33,879 bases of DNA from Thermoplasmatota archaeon. Its GTDB lineage: Archaea > Thermoplasmatota > E2 > DHVEG-1. The translations under genes were made by a program, and so were the position numbers. The notes below the pieces were generated by a model. That model did no database searches and had not been told where the DNA came from. It worked only from the letters and a program-made list of their open reading frames with translations. The stretch is from positions 1 to 33,879 of the forward strand of contig JAUWBM010000018.1 in the NCBI GenBank assembly GCA_030601705.1. Direction: 5' to 3'. Shown piece after piece: positions 25,798-33,879 of this stretch (positions within the stretch are counted from its first letter, which is position 1; each line of letters opens with the position of its first letter).

Positions 25798-26696
25798 ATA
25801 TAGTCATTATGGGTGCAGGAGCGATAGGTTCATTATTTGGTGCGTTACTTTCCAAAAAAAACAATGTGATGTTAATTGGAAGAACTTCTCATGTGAAAGC
25901 TATAAGAAAAAACGGTCTGAATATCGAAGATAAAACACAGTTGAATGTGAAGATACCTGCCGAAGATTCAGTTGATAAGGTTACATTTTCTCCAGATGTT
26001 TTGATTCTAACTGTCAAATCCTTTGATACCATATCTGCAATAAATCAAGCAATGAAAATTATAGATGACGATACAATTATTTTAACTCTTCAAAATGGGT
26101 TGGATAACATTGATATGATAGAGAAAGTGGTTGATAGTAAACAAATAATTGCCGGTACCACTACTCATGGTGCCTTTTTTTCCAGACCGGGTGTTATTGG
26201 GCATACCGGAAAAGGAAAAACTACTCTAGGAAAATTAAATGGAAAGAAAACAGGGCGCATAAAACATATTGCAGATTTATTTAACGAAGTTGGCATTGAA
26301 ACAATTGTTAGTGAGGATATTATCAAAGAAATGTGGGTTAAGGCAATAGTCAACTCGAGCATTAATCCTTTAACCACATTTTTCCAATGTAAAAATGGTT
26401 ACCTTTTAGAAAACCCAATACTCGAAAAAATTGTGGAAAAAGTATGTAAAGAATCAACAAGTATTGCAAAGGCTAATGGAATAAATCTCTTGAATCAACA
26501 TACAATTCAAAAAACAAAGGAAGTAATTAGAAGCACTTCCGAAAATCATTCTTCTATGCTTCAAAGTTTTAAAAAGGGAAAGAAAACCGAGATTGATTCG
26601 ATAAATGGCAAACTTGTTGATATTGGCAAAAAGAACGGGGTTGATTCCTCGATGAACGAAATTTTGGTTTATCTTGTTACGTCCATATCTAATTAG
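25794..26696 (+). CDS. panE: 2-dehydropantoate 2-reductase (ketopantoate reductase)
   Basis: The product has 300 residues. The Rossmann NADPH motif GAGAIGSLFGA starts at residue 7. LTVKSFDT and LTLQNGLDN follow. The catalytic Lys lies in MWVKAIVNSSINPLT. The late GKKTEIDSINGKLVDIGKK is a family marker. It reduces ketopantoate to pantoate for coenzyme A synthesis. The start overlaps the stop of the ThiI-like gene as ATGA, so the two are translated together. No functional link between the two is obvious. The assignment is secure at family level. Confidence 0.9.
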   Translation: MNIVIMGAGAIGSLFGALLSKKNNVMLIGRTSHVKAIRKNGLNIEDKTQLNVKIPAEDSVDKVTFSPDVLILTVKSFDTISAINQAMKIIDDDTIILTLQNGLDNIDMIEKVVDSKQIIAGTTTHGAFFSRPGVIGHTGKGKTTLGKLNGKKTGRIKHIADLFNEVGIETIVSEDIIKEMWVKAIVNSSINPLTTFFQCKNGYLLENPILEKIVEKVCKESTSIAKANGINLLNQHTIQKTKEVIRSTSENHSSMLQSFKKGKKTEIDSINGKLVDIGKKNGVDSSMNEILVYLVTSISN

Positions 26697-26785
26697 TAAT
26701 TATTACTGATTTTAATGAATTGGTCGATAGTTTTATATAAATTGCTGACCATATTAATCTTTGATACTGGGGGACAATTATAAAA

Positions 26786-28681
26786 ATGTACCTGCGATAC
26801 AAGCAAAAAATAATAATCGGCGTATCTCTGTTAATAGTGGTATGTTTAGTTGTTTCCAGCGTTTTTGTTTACGTTCAATTTTTTGGCGAAGAAAAAGAAA
26901 CAATAACAGAGGGACCGGTGGAAAAAAAAATAGATGATCGCATAAGCCCATATACAAATCAAGGGCTGATTCTAGAAATTAATAGGATACGGCATCGAGG
27001 GCTTCTGGAAAAATTATTAAAGATCGGTACCTCTTGGAGGGAAAAACCTAGTTTTTACTTCATTAGTAACATGGATGATCTTGAATATGTCAGTAAAGAC
27101 GTTGAGGCATTGGGGTCATCAAGTGAGACCTTGTTTAATATGTGGGATACAATGTTTCATGAAAATAAAGTCGTGAGAGATGTTGATGAGGAACAGGAAA
27201 CCTCGGAAATAACACTCACTATTGTAGAACGAGTGAAAAAAGGGTTACTTGGCCGGAGGTTTCAAGACTTTGAACGAGATACAATACACGTCACATATGA
27301 TTACCGTACAGGTCGGTGGAATGGCGATGATAACTTTAGGGATTATGATGGATATGGTCACTATGTTGGTAGTTATTTTGAGATTTGGTTCAACATTTAT
27401 CAGATAGATGCTGACGGGGATTTCATACCTACGTGGACTGAAGTAAACGTACTTGGGACGAACCCGCAAATTGATGACTCGAAACTAGATCCTGATGGAG
27501 ATGGCATTCCAACTGCTTGGGAGTGGAGATGGGGCTATAACCCCCATATTTGGGATGACCATGTGAACCTTGATCCTGATATTGATGGCCTTGAAAACAT
27601 TGAGGAATACAAGATGGCTAAATGGTTCGCTGATCCCTTCTCACAAGACATCTACGTAGAAGTTGATGGTATGGAGCGTGGCGGATTTTTCGATCCCCCA
27701 CACGTTCTCTGGGTGGAATCACAACAGGCTATTATTGAGCGGTATTGTCAACATAATATCAAATTGTACATAGATCATGGTTGGCCAGATACCCCAAAGA
27801 ACGGTGGCGGTGAGCTTTTACCGCATTATGGAACTGTTTCACAGGATTCTGGTATGATTTTACAGTTTTACAACAATTATTTCCCAGATGAAAGAAAAGG
27901 AATATTTAGATATGCAGTTGTTGGCCATAGTGGGAATTTCAATCATCCTGCGAAATCTAATGTATATGATACGATGCATATTGGTGCAAACATTAAACAG
28001 ATGGTTACAGGTAATCTTAAGAAGGTTTTTTTACAGCATAAACACCCAATTACACCTCGAGCGTGGCGTCTTTCTGTCGGTGCACGGCTCATGCACGAGC
28101 TTTGTCACACTGTTGGTATAACCCCATGGAGTTTTGAAGGATGTGATAATCTATCGTATTTTGCGAGTAAACAAGCAAGAAAACAATATGATGAAACATG
28201 GGGCAATTATTACAGTGTAATGAACTATTATTATCTCTTATCTGATATGTCACTGTTTGACTATTCTGATGGAAGCAATGGTCCGCCCTATGATCAAAAT
28301 GACTGGGAACACTTATATTTGCCGACTTTTCAGACCGATGCGTTTGTTGTTGAAGAGATATATTTTGGTCCGCCATGTACGGATAAAATAGTCGATGAAT
28401 TGGGGTCACGAGTGAGACTGGAGGCACGATCTGACAACTGGAATTACAGCGAGCAATTAACACAGCGATACATAGATGACTTACAAGATTGGTCTCCAAT
28501 AGATCCTATAAAAACAGACTTTCGGGTATTCGTGAAAACAGATGGAGCAAATATACCAAGCGACAGGAATATCAGGATCTATGGTAAACCGATAGTGGAA
28601 CCAACACACGCAGAGTGGGTCCTTGTAAAAGAAGGATATGTTAACGAAGATGGTATGATTCAGTGGGAGATTGAAGATTAA
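26786..28681 (+). CDS. Secreted or anchored metzincin-like protease with calcium-binding repeats
   Basis: The product has 631 residues. A membrane anchor or signal (about 9-31) is followed by an N-terminal domain. Asp-rich thrombospondin-3-like repeats then appear at about 207-275 (DADGDFIPTWTEVNVLGTNP, DPDGDGIPTAWEW). A catalytic domain holds HELCH (437-441) and a downstream SVMNY with the Met at 479, the HExxH zinc site and Met-turn of metzincins. The third ligand position (447) is Pro instead of His. It should act outside the cell on proteins, held by Ca. A TATA-like TTTATATAAATT at 26731-26742 and GGGGGA upstream support the start. The activity is inferred from motifs. Confidence 0.78.
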   Translation: MYLRYKQKIIIGVSLLIVVCLVVSSVFVYVQFFGEEKETITEGPVEKKIDDRISPYTNQGLILEINRIRHRGLLEKLLKIGTSWREKPSFYFISNMDDLEYVSKDVEALGSSSETLFNMWDTMFHENKVVRDVDEEQETSEITLTIVERVKKGLLGRRFQDFERDTIHVTYDYRTGRWNGDDNFRDYDGYGHYVGSYFEIWFNIYQIDADGDFIPTWTEVNVLGTNPQIDDSKLDPDGDGIPTAWEWRWGYNPHIWDDHVNLDPDIDGLENIEEYKMAKWFADPFSQDIYVEVDGMERGGFFDPPHVLWVESQQAIIERYCQHNIKLYIDHGWPDTPKNGGGELLPHYGTVSQDSGMILQFYNNYFPDERKGIFRYAVVGHSGNFNHPAKSNVYDTMHIGANIKQMVTGNLKKVFLQHKHPITPRAWRLSVGARLMHELCHTVGITPWSFEGCDNLSYFASKQARKQYDETWGNYYSVMNYYYLLSDMSLFDYSDGSNGPPYDQNDWEHLYLPTFQTDAFVVEEIYFGPPCTDKIVDELGSRVRLEARSDNWNYSEQLTQRYIDDLQDWSPIDPIKTDFRVFVKTDGANIPSDRNIRIYGKPIVEPTHAEWVLVKEGYVNEDGMIQWEIED

Positions 28682-28962
28682 ATACACATCTTCCCTGGTA
28701 TTTTAGGGAATAGTGACGCATCTTCTACTCTTGATAATCCACAAATAAATCTCGTTAGTCTCTCAATTCCAAATCCTGTAGATGGCGGTAGATCATTTTT
28801 TGCTAATTGTAAGTATTCTTTAAATTGTGAAAGTTTTTGTCCTTTTCTTAGGATTCTATCTTTTATCCTGTTGTACTGATGTTCACGCTCTCCACCAGAT
28901 AAGGCTTCGCCATATCCTTCAGGATAGATTAAATCCATATCTCGCAGATAGCCTAAATTTTT
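28678..28962 (-). pseudogene. C-terminal remnant of asparaginyl-tRNA synthetase-like gene
   Basis: About 94 codons read NLGYLRDMDLIYPEGYGEAL, then SGGEREHQYNRI and the class II motif 3 STGFGIERLTRFICGL, ending SLFPKIPGKMCI. This is the C-terminal end of an asparaginyl-tRNA synthetase or of the related archaeal AsnA-type protein. Motifs 1 and 2 and the rest of the fold are absent, and a TAG stands just before the fragment. Next to it lies the gyaR promoter. A frame starting at the ATG 28936-28938 is open but too short to be active. The fragment converges with the protease gene and overlaps its stop by four bases. Confidence 0.7.
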
Positions 28963-29023
28963 CTAGAAATATCTATATAATAACAACATTTTCATTATTG
29001 GTAAATAAACTCGGGGACTACTT

Positions 29024-30004
29024 ATGAAAATATTTGTGGCACGAAAGATTCCAGAACCAGGATTGGATTTACTTAGGAAGGAATTTAAATTAGAAATAAA
29101 CCATTATGACCGCGTTCTCTCCAAAGAAGAGATAATACACGGATTACAAGAAAAGGAAGGTCTTCTTTGTCTTTTGACTGACCCAATAGATAAAGAGGTT
29201 ATAAATTCAGATCCAAACCTGAAGATGATAGCGAGTTATGCAGTTGGCTATGACAACATAGACATTAAAGCAGCAACAGAGCGAGGCATACCAGTCAGCA
29301 ATACACCTGGTGTTTTAACTGAGACCACTGCAGAGATGGCGTGGGCACTAATATTTTCTGTTGCCCGCCGTATTGTCGAGGGAGATAGATTCACCAGAGC
29401 TGGAAAATTTGAAGGTTGGGCTCCCACACTTATGCTTGGACAAGATGTATCAAAAAAAACATTAGGGCTCATTGGTGCAGGAAGAATTGGAACAGCGTTT
29501 GCTCTAAAAAGTAAAGGGTTCAATATGAACGTTTTATACGTAGACAATAGAATAAATGAAACATTGGAACATGAATTGAACGCTAAAAAGGTAGAATTCT
29601 CTGAAATCCTAAAAAAATCAGATTACATTTCCCTTCACGTACCTCTAAATAAGGCAACCCATCATCTAATCGGTGAAAAAGAACTAAAGACCATGAAGAA
29701 AAATGTAATTCTTATCAATACCTCTCGTGGACCAGTCGTTGATGAACAAGCACTCATTAAGGCATTGAAAAAAAACTGGATTTTTGGAGCTGGACTTGAT
29801 GTATATGAACACGAACCAGAGATCCATGGAGAACTGAAAAAACTAGACAATGTTGTACTTCAGCCACACTCTGCTTCTGCAACATTTGAAACTCGTACAA
29901 GAATGGCAGTTATTGCAGCTGAAAATATGATAGCAGGACTAAAAGGTGAAATCCCACCAAATTGCGTAAACAAAGAGGCGTTTAAAGAGAAAATTATAAA
30001 GTAA
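29024..30004 (+). CDS. gyaR: Glyoxylate/hydroxypyruvate reductase (D-2-hydroxyacid dehydrogenase)
   Basis: The product has 326 residues. The NAD(P) motif GLIGAGRIG is near residues 149-157. The catalytic Arg is in NTSRGPVVDEQAL, the Glu in YEHEP, and the His in QPHSASATFETR. This last segment replaces the common PHIGSA, with the His kept. The family reduces glyoxylate or hydroxypyruvate using NAD(P)H. A TATA-like TATCTATATAATA at about 28968-28980 and GGGGA upstream set the start. Its 3' end overlaps the convergent MBL hydrolase by 11 bases. Substrate preference cannot be told from sequence. Confidence 0.88.
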   Translation: MKIFVARKIPEPGLDLLRKEFKLEINHYDRVLSKEEIIHGLQEKEGLLCLLTDPIDKEVINSDPNLKMIASYAVGYDNIDIKAATERGIPVSNTPGVLTETTAEMAWALIFSVARRIVEGDRFTRAGKFEGWAPTLMLGQDVSKKTLGLIGAGRIGTAFALKSKGFNMNVLYVDNRINETLEHELNAKKVEFSEILKKSDYISLHVPLNKATHHLIGEKELKTMKKNVILINTSRGPVVDEQALIKALKKNWIFGAGLDVYEHEPEIHGELKKLDNVVLQPHSASATFETRTRMAVIAAENMIAGLKGEIPPNCVNKEAFKEKIIK

Positions 30005-30632
30005 ACACCCAAATCTCTGGTTCTTTTGGTATCTCTTCTTTTTCAATATCAATTTCATCTCCAACTTTAAGGACTTTATATTTATTTTTTTCTAAAAAAG
30101 GATCGACACCAACGATAGGCAAAGATAGCCCTTCTATCTTATAGTGCATTGGTACAGCAATTTTTGGTTTTATTTTATTTATGGTATCCCAAGCTCCTTC
30201 TGCATCTATGGTATAAGTGCCACCTATTGGAATAAATAAAATGTCAATATCTCCAATCTGCTGAATCGTCTTTTCATCAAGTTCATGGCCAAGATCGCCA
30301 AGATGGCAAAACGTGATATCATCGCAAATAAACTTAAAGATAATGTTTCTCCCTCGTTTCTTTCCGCAGCATTCATCATGAAATGATTCAAATCCATTTA
30401 TTTGAACGTTTGAAATGGTTCTTTTCCGTTCATCTGTTACAATTTTAGAACCATCTTTTTCCACTGATTTTACGCTATTGTGGTCATAATGATCATGCGA
30501 TACCAGGATAATATCTCCTGCTACATTTGGTGAATGTATGCCTATTGATCTTCCGTCATGCGGGTCAGTTACTAATGTTACGTCATTTGTGATTTCGAAA
30601 CATGAGTGACCATGCCATCTTATTTTAAGCAA
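29994..30632 (-). CDS. Metallo-beta-lactamase-fold hydrolase (UPF0173/UlaG-like)
   Basis: The product has 212 residues from TTG at 30630-30632, chosen because GGAGGAG lies six bases upstream. A longer frame from 30707 has no such signal and gives an unlikely Cys/Phe-rich extension. KIRWHGHSCFEI at the start and VSHDHYDHN (the HxHxDH metal site) are clear; a further His is in HLGDLGH and another in PMHY. Such proteins bind two metals and hydrolyse small esters or lactones. The substrate is unknown. The gene lies 55 bases after endA on the same strand and converges on gyaR with an 11-base overlap. Confidence 0.82.
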   Translation of the reverse strand: MLKIRWHGHSCFEITNDVTLVTDPHDGRSIGIHSPNVAGDIILVSHDHYDHNSVKSVEKDGSKIVTDERKRTISNVQINGFESFHDECCGKKRGRNIIFKFICDDITFCHLGDLGHELDEKTIQQIGDIDILFIPIGGTYTIDAEGAWDTINKIKPKIAVPMHYKIEGLSLPIVGVDPFLEKNKYKVLKVGDEIDIEKEEIPKEPEIWVFTL

Positions 30633-30687
30633 ATTTTTCTCCTCCCAAAAATTACAAAAGTTGAATTGTTTAGTCAATTTAAATAGA

Positions 30688-31749
30688 TTATGGCCGCAGT
30701 CTCCCAAATTTAATATAATCTATTGAGTCACCATCAACTCTTGCAAATACAATTTCCTTATTTACAGAATGTGCAAGTCTCACTGCTCTGCTCATCTCGG
30801 TCCATATGCTTTTAAATCCTTTTTCAACCACATGAATTAGATATTCGGCATGCGTTTCATCTATTTGTTTTGTATACGCACGGAAATGGGCACCGAATTT
30901 GAATCCTGTCTTCACAATTAAGCCCCGTTTTTTCAAATCTCTAAAAACAAGAAGTCTTGATTGAATGTCCGGCTGTGATTTTTGAATAATTTTCTTAAAC
31001 TCTTTTACGGTAAGTTTTTTTCCATTATCCGTCTGGATATCAATAACACCTTTTTCTGAAAGATACAATGCTTCGACCAGAGATAATTGCAACCCATCTC
31101 CAAACGGTTTACCAAAAAACTCTCTTTTTAGTAAATTTTCTGATAATTTTTTATCGAAGAGTACAATTCTATTTTTTAGAAGAAATCCATCTCCTTTTGG
31201 AAAAACATTCTTGCCAATATCTCCCCTAAGATCCAAAGATGTGACGTCGTAATAAGTGATATCTCCTTCTTCATCAACGATTCCAAACCATAATTCTCCG
31301 TTCTTTTTTGTTACCTTATTTATCAACTTCTTTGTATCTTCTAAATCTAAAATGTCTCTTTCGGAAAATGCAGAGATGAAACGTTGTTTTTCATTGACAT
31401 CTATACCTTTTTTTTGTTTGAATTGATAAAAAGTAGTAGGCTCATTTTCTTCGCATAGTTTTATTGGATGCCCCCTGTTTCTCAAATCCCTGAATAAAAG
31501 ATATTTTTTTCCAAATTCAGGAATCTGCTGCACAGCAATTTTAACAAGATCTTGAAAGCTCATCTCATTTTTATTATGAAATATTCTAATTTTACTTTCA
31601 CTTAATAAAAAAATTCCTTCTATTAAATCCAACCGTATCTCGTTACCAGAAAGAGATTTGCCGAAATGACTCCTGGTATAGAGTCGTCCAGCATCCTTTA
31701 GTTTTTTAACAATTATTTTGTTGTCAACTAATTCCCCTGAAGCTTGCAT
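30688..31749 (-). CDS. endA: tRNA-splicing endonuclease, two-unit form
   Basis: The product has 353 residues from the ATG at 31747-31749; a GTG 19 codons earlier (31806) is an alternative, but the sequence from MQASGELVDNKIIV matches the family start. The protein holds two tandem units (about 1-170 and 175-353), a layout known in euryarchaeal EndA. The second unit keeps the catalytic site: TGFKFGAHFRAY with its Tyr, the His in ETHAEYLIHVV and the Lys in AHSVNK. The first unit keeps the fold (WFGIVDEEGDITYYDVTS) without the His. The dimer cuts introns out of pre-tRNA at bulge-helix-bulge sites. No ribosome binding site is visible at either start. Confidence 0.88.
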   Translation of the reverse strand: MQASGELVDNKIIVKKLKDAGRLYTRSHFGKSLSGNEIRLDLIEGIFLLSESKIRIFHNKNEMSFQDLVKIAVQQIPEFGKKYLLFRDLRNRGHPIKLCEENEPTTFYQFKQKKGIDVNEKQRFISAFSERDILDLEDTKKLINKVTKKNGELWFGIVDEEGDITYYDVTSLDLRGDIGKNVFPKGDGFLLKNRIVLFDKKLSENLLKREFFGKPFGDGLQLSLVEALYLSEKGVIDIQTDNGKKLTVKEFKKIIQKSQPDIQSRLLVFRDLKKRGLIVKTGFKFGAHFRAYTKQIDETHAEYLIHVVEKGFKSIWTEMSRAVRLAHSVNKEIVFARVDGDSIDYIKFGRLRP

Positions 31750-31806
31750 TATAAAACGTAAATTGATAGTCTTATTTGTTTTTTTTGTAATAACGTTTTG
31801 TAACAC

Positions 31807-32110
31807 GCGGTTTGTTGATCAAAACCAAGTTTCAGATTTTGAACAAGCTAGACCTCGAATTTTGAACGAGTTGCAATGATGACGAAACAATAGTTCATAT
31901 GAAGGAAAAAAACAGTGAAGCGGGTGAAAATATGAAATCATTGAACGGTGAGAAAAGCCACGGATTTTGAACGGAGTTGAACAGGATTTAGGTTCTGGTG
32001 TTTTAATTTGCCCGTTAAAGGGCCGTTGAAAGCTGTGATTAAAACAAAGATGGATAATGTAATCAAATAAGTGGCAAATAGGTGGTAAAGGATGGGATTA
32101 AGGGGATAAA
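31807..32110. other. Divergent intergenic region with repeated TTGAAC motifs
   Basis: Between endA and the FG-GAP gene, TTGAAC occurs five times within about 150 bases (starting near 31839, 31862, 31941, 31967 and 31978). Three copies extend to ATTTTGAAC (31836, 31859 and 31964). A small hairpin GCCC-GTTAAA-GGGC lies near 32009-32022. A 23-codon frame near 31900 looks like chance. No gene was recognised. Confidence 0.4.
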
Positions 32111-32170
32111 AGTAGGATTTAAATACTCAAGCATCCATAGATATATGTATCATATGGAGGAATCATTCTG
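32111..32170 (+). promoter_or_regulatory. Promoter and ribosome binding site for the CUG-start surface gene
   Basis: GATTTAAATAC at about 32115-32125 is a good TATA box, which would start RNA near 32146. GGAGG at 32156-32160 lies seven bases before the CTG at 32168. The frame has no ATG, GTG or TTG between an upstream TAG (32138) and residue 12 of the signal peptide. Confidence 0.55.
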
Positions 32171-33879
32171 AAGAAAGGCATAAGCATCGGAATAATAGTA
32201 TTGTTCATCACAACGACAGTCAGTCCTATGGTTATAGGATATAATGTTAATGAGAATAGTTTGGTTCTTAGTTCTACCAGCACTCTGGATTTATTATCTA
32301 AATCCTCAGGACTTGAAGTTCCAGCAAAAGAAGAAGGTAAAACCGAACTAGAACTTGCTGATATCAATAATGATGGACATTTAGACATTATCTGTGTTGG
32401 TGACCATGGTTCCCCTTATATTAATAGTGGTCAACATGGAATCATGGTTTGGCTAGGTGATGGAGTGAGTACATGGTCAGTTGAACAAGTTGGTAATTTT
32501 GGCTATGGTGGTATTGAAGCAGGAGATTTAAACTTGGATGGGTACCTAGACGTGGTTTGGGGAATACATCATGCTTATGGCGAAACCGGTTTTGGTGATA
32601 CTTTAATTGGTGCTGCATTAGGAGATGGCACTGCTACAAATTGGGAAGGATGGGCAACGGGACTTGGCACTGGTGGTGAAGAGTGGGGCATGTTTGCAAC
32701 AGATCTTGCTGATTTTAATTGTAACGGCCTTTTGGATATTATCTCTCAATCATTTGGAAGTGGCAATGGTTATCACTTGTATGAAAATCATGGGGATGGA
32801 TCCTGGAGTCACGAATGGGCAATGTCTGGAGAAAATACTTATAATAATATTGAAACAGGTGACTTTAATGCAGATGGGTATCCTGATTTCGTTGGAAATC
32901 GTTGGGGAACCTATGTTTATCTTGGAGATGGTTCTTTTGATTTTACTCTAAATCAAGATGGTCTTCCAACTGAAAGTTGGAATGGTCTTGATTGTGGTGA
33001 TATGAACAACGATGGATGTGATGATTTAGTAATTGGCTATAGTTCATCGGGGGTTCGGTGTTACAAGTATGATAAACAAAATGATGATTGGGATTTAACA
33101 TCTGATGGTTTACCGACCTCAGGATATCATTACCCGCAATTTGGGGATATAGATGGAGATGGAAATTTAGATATTATTACTTATAGTAAGCCAACAGGTT
33201 ACGTTTTTCTTGGCGATGGTGACGGTAATTGGGTTGCTGATGCAACATTTACTATGCCATCTGATGGTGGTTATTCTGCTTTTGTAGTTGATGGTGATTT
33301 TGACCATGATGGACGTGAAGATATTGTAATACAGGCAAGGCAAGGTAGTTGGCCCTCGTATCAAAATCAGTTGAAGGCTTTTTCTCCATGGCTTGAACCA
33401 GCTGAACTCTCTGCTTTAGTGCAGATTCCCCATGGAGGTGAAACGTTTAGGAGCGGATCTATTCGTAATATACGTTGGCTTTCTGCTGTTCCTTCATCGC
33501 AAGGTAATGCAACTGTTGAAATTCAGGTATCTCTAGATGGTGAATCAGGTCCATGGGATACAATTGCATCGGATATTCCAAATAATGGCTGTTTTCAATG
33601 GTTAGTTGATGCGGGTGGATCTGAGCACTGTAGGATTAAAATTATAGTTTCTACATCATCTGCGAGCGCATCTGCTATATCGGCATCTGATTTTACCAGT
33701 ATGGGTTTTAATGTGGATGCTCATGGTCCTTATCAGGGATCAATAGGTGAGCCTGTGCAATTTACAGGTTCGGCAGAAAATGGAACGCCACCGTATGATT
33801 ATTATTGGGAGTTTGGAGATGGCGATACATCTGATGAACAAAACCCAACACATATTTATGATGATGCTGGAAATTTTAC
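32168..33879 (+). CDS. FG-GAP/PKD surface protein with apparent CUG start (3' partial)
   Basis: A 570-codon frame is open to the window edge. From CTG at 32168 it gives (M)KKGISIGIIVLFITTTVSP, a normal signal peptide, behind GGAGG. About seven Ca-binding FG-GAP/VCBS repeats follow (residues about 62-385), each with a D-x-N/D-x-D-G core such as DINNDGHLD, DLNLDGYLD, DFNADGYPD and DIDGDGNLD. Then comes an Ig-like domain (about 418-515, GGETFRSGSIRNIRW) and a PKD domain (from about 517, ending in YYWEFGDGDTSDEQNPTHIY). The protein is likely an extracellular adhesin or polymer-binding protein. The C-terminus, possibly an anchor, lies outside the window. Confidence 0.8.
   Translation, partial: MKKGISIGIIVLFITTTVSPMVIGYNVNENSLVLSSTSTLDLLSKSSGLEVPAKEEGKTELELADINNDGHLDIICVGDHGSPYINSGQHGIMVWLGDGVSTWSVEQVGNFGYGGIEAGDLNLDGYLDVVWGIHHAYGETGFGDTLIGAALGDGTATNWEGWATGLGTGGEEWGMFATDLADFNCNGLLDIISQSFGSGNGYHLYENHGDGSWSHEWAMSGENTYNNIETGDFNADGYPDFVGNRWGTYVYLGDGSFDFTLNQDGLPTESWNGLDCGDMNNDGCDDLVIGYSSSGVRCYKYDKQNDDWDLTSDGLPTSGYHYPQFGDIDGDGNLDIITYSKPTGYVFLGDGDGNWVADATFTMPSDGGYSAFVVDGDFDHDGREDIVIQARQGSWPSYQNQLKAFSPWLEPAELSALVQIPHGGETFRSGSIRNIRWLSAVPSSQGNATVEIQVSLDGESGPWDTIASDIPNNGCFQWLVDAGGSEHCRIKIIVSTSSASASAISASDFTSMGFNVDAHGPYQGSIGEPVQFTGSAENGTPPYDYYWEFGDGDTSDEQNPTHIYDDAGNF

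Noticed and set aside
30633-30707. 25-codon N-terminal extension of the MBL hydrolase
   Set aside because: GGAGGAG six bases before the TTG at 30632 and the family's usual KIRWHGHS start make the shorter form more likely.
31880-31900. C box-like ATGATGA of a C/D guide RNA
   Set aside because: No D box (CTGA) at a suitable distance and no second C/D pair.
32119-32388. 89-codon minus-strand frame at the start of the FG-GAP gene
   Set aside because: It is antisense to the signal peptide and first repeat of the FG-GAP protein, whose own frame shows clear domains.

Overview
The window reads as archaeal, most likely a Thermoplasmatota-like euryarchaeote, from an AT-rich genome. The evidence is a two-unit tRNA-splicing endonuclease, TATA boxes with short or absent leaders, several UbiA prenyltransferases, a glyoxylate/hydroxypyruvate reductase of the GyaR type, and many secreted proteins built from beta-helix, PKD, FG-GAP and calcium-binding repeats. 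The lineage is an inference from gene content; no rRNA or other phylogenetic marker is present. No tRNA, rRNA, CRISPR array or transposase was recognised.

Layout. 1-4.3 kb: the 3' end of a surface repeat protein, a candidate structured RNA, a small secreted protein, and a 1055-residue secreted, membrane-anchored protein with a (TAT)16 tract just upstream of its start. 4.4-9.0 kb (minus strand): three UbiA-family prenyltransferases and one CrtI-like FAD oxidoreductase, probably an isoprenoid, carotenoid or quinone pathway. 9.5-11.1 kb: metV-metF, a folate-type methylenetetrahydrofolate reductase pair. 11.4-15.9 kb: a large RND/MMPL exporter and an SDR-type L-threonine dehydrogenase. 15.9-19.4 kb (minus): an island of small secreted proteins, including two paralogues with a shared N-terminal module, a gene split by a frameshift at a run of seven A, and a NosD-like beta-helix protein. 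19.9-22.8 kb: class I aldolase and leuC-leuD; leuD appears to start at AUA. 22.8-24.8 kb: an accessory stretch with an interrupted small gene, a Trp-rich duplicated protein, a second candidate RNA, a leaderless small gene and a hydrolase remnant. 24.9-32 kb: a ThiI-like protein without its PP-loop, ketopantoate reductase, a secreted metzincin-like protease, an asparaginyl-tRNA synthetase remnant, gyaR, an MBL hydrolase and endA. 32.2 kb to the end: an FG-GAP/PKD surface protein with an apparent CUG start, running off the window.

How the parts fit. Metabolism is represented by one-carbon chemistry (metVF), threonine breakdown, glycolysis/gluconeogenesis (aldolase), branched-chain amino acid synthesis (leuCD), CoA synthesis (panE) and glyoxylate/hydroxypyruvate reduction. 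The rest is largely cell surface and secretion, consistent with a heterotroph that processes external polymers.

The least ordinary items are the Trp-rich duplicated protein (24 Trp in 175 residues), the pseudo-ThiI, two genes with non-canonical starts, two reading-frame breaks that both fall at A7 runs, two intergenic loci with promoter, long stem and U-tract, and two 3' gene fragments. The frame breaks and odd starts could be biology or assembly error; reads are needed to decide.
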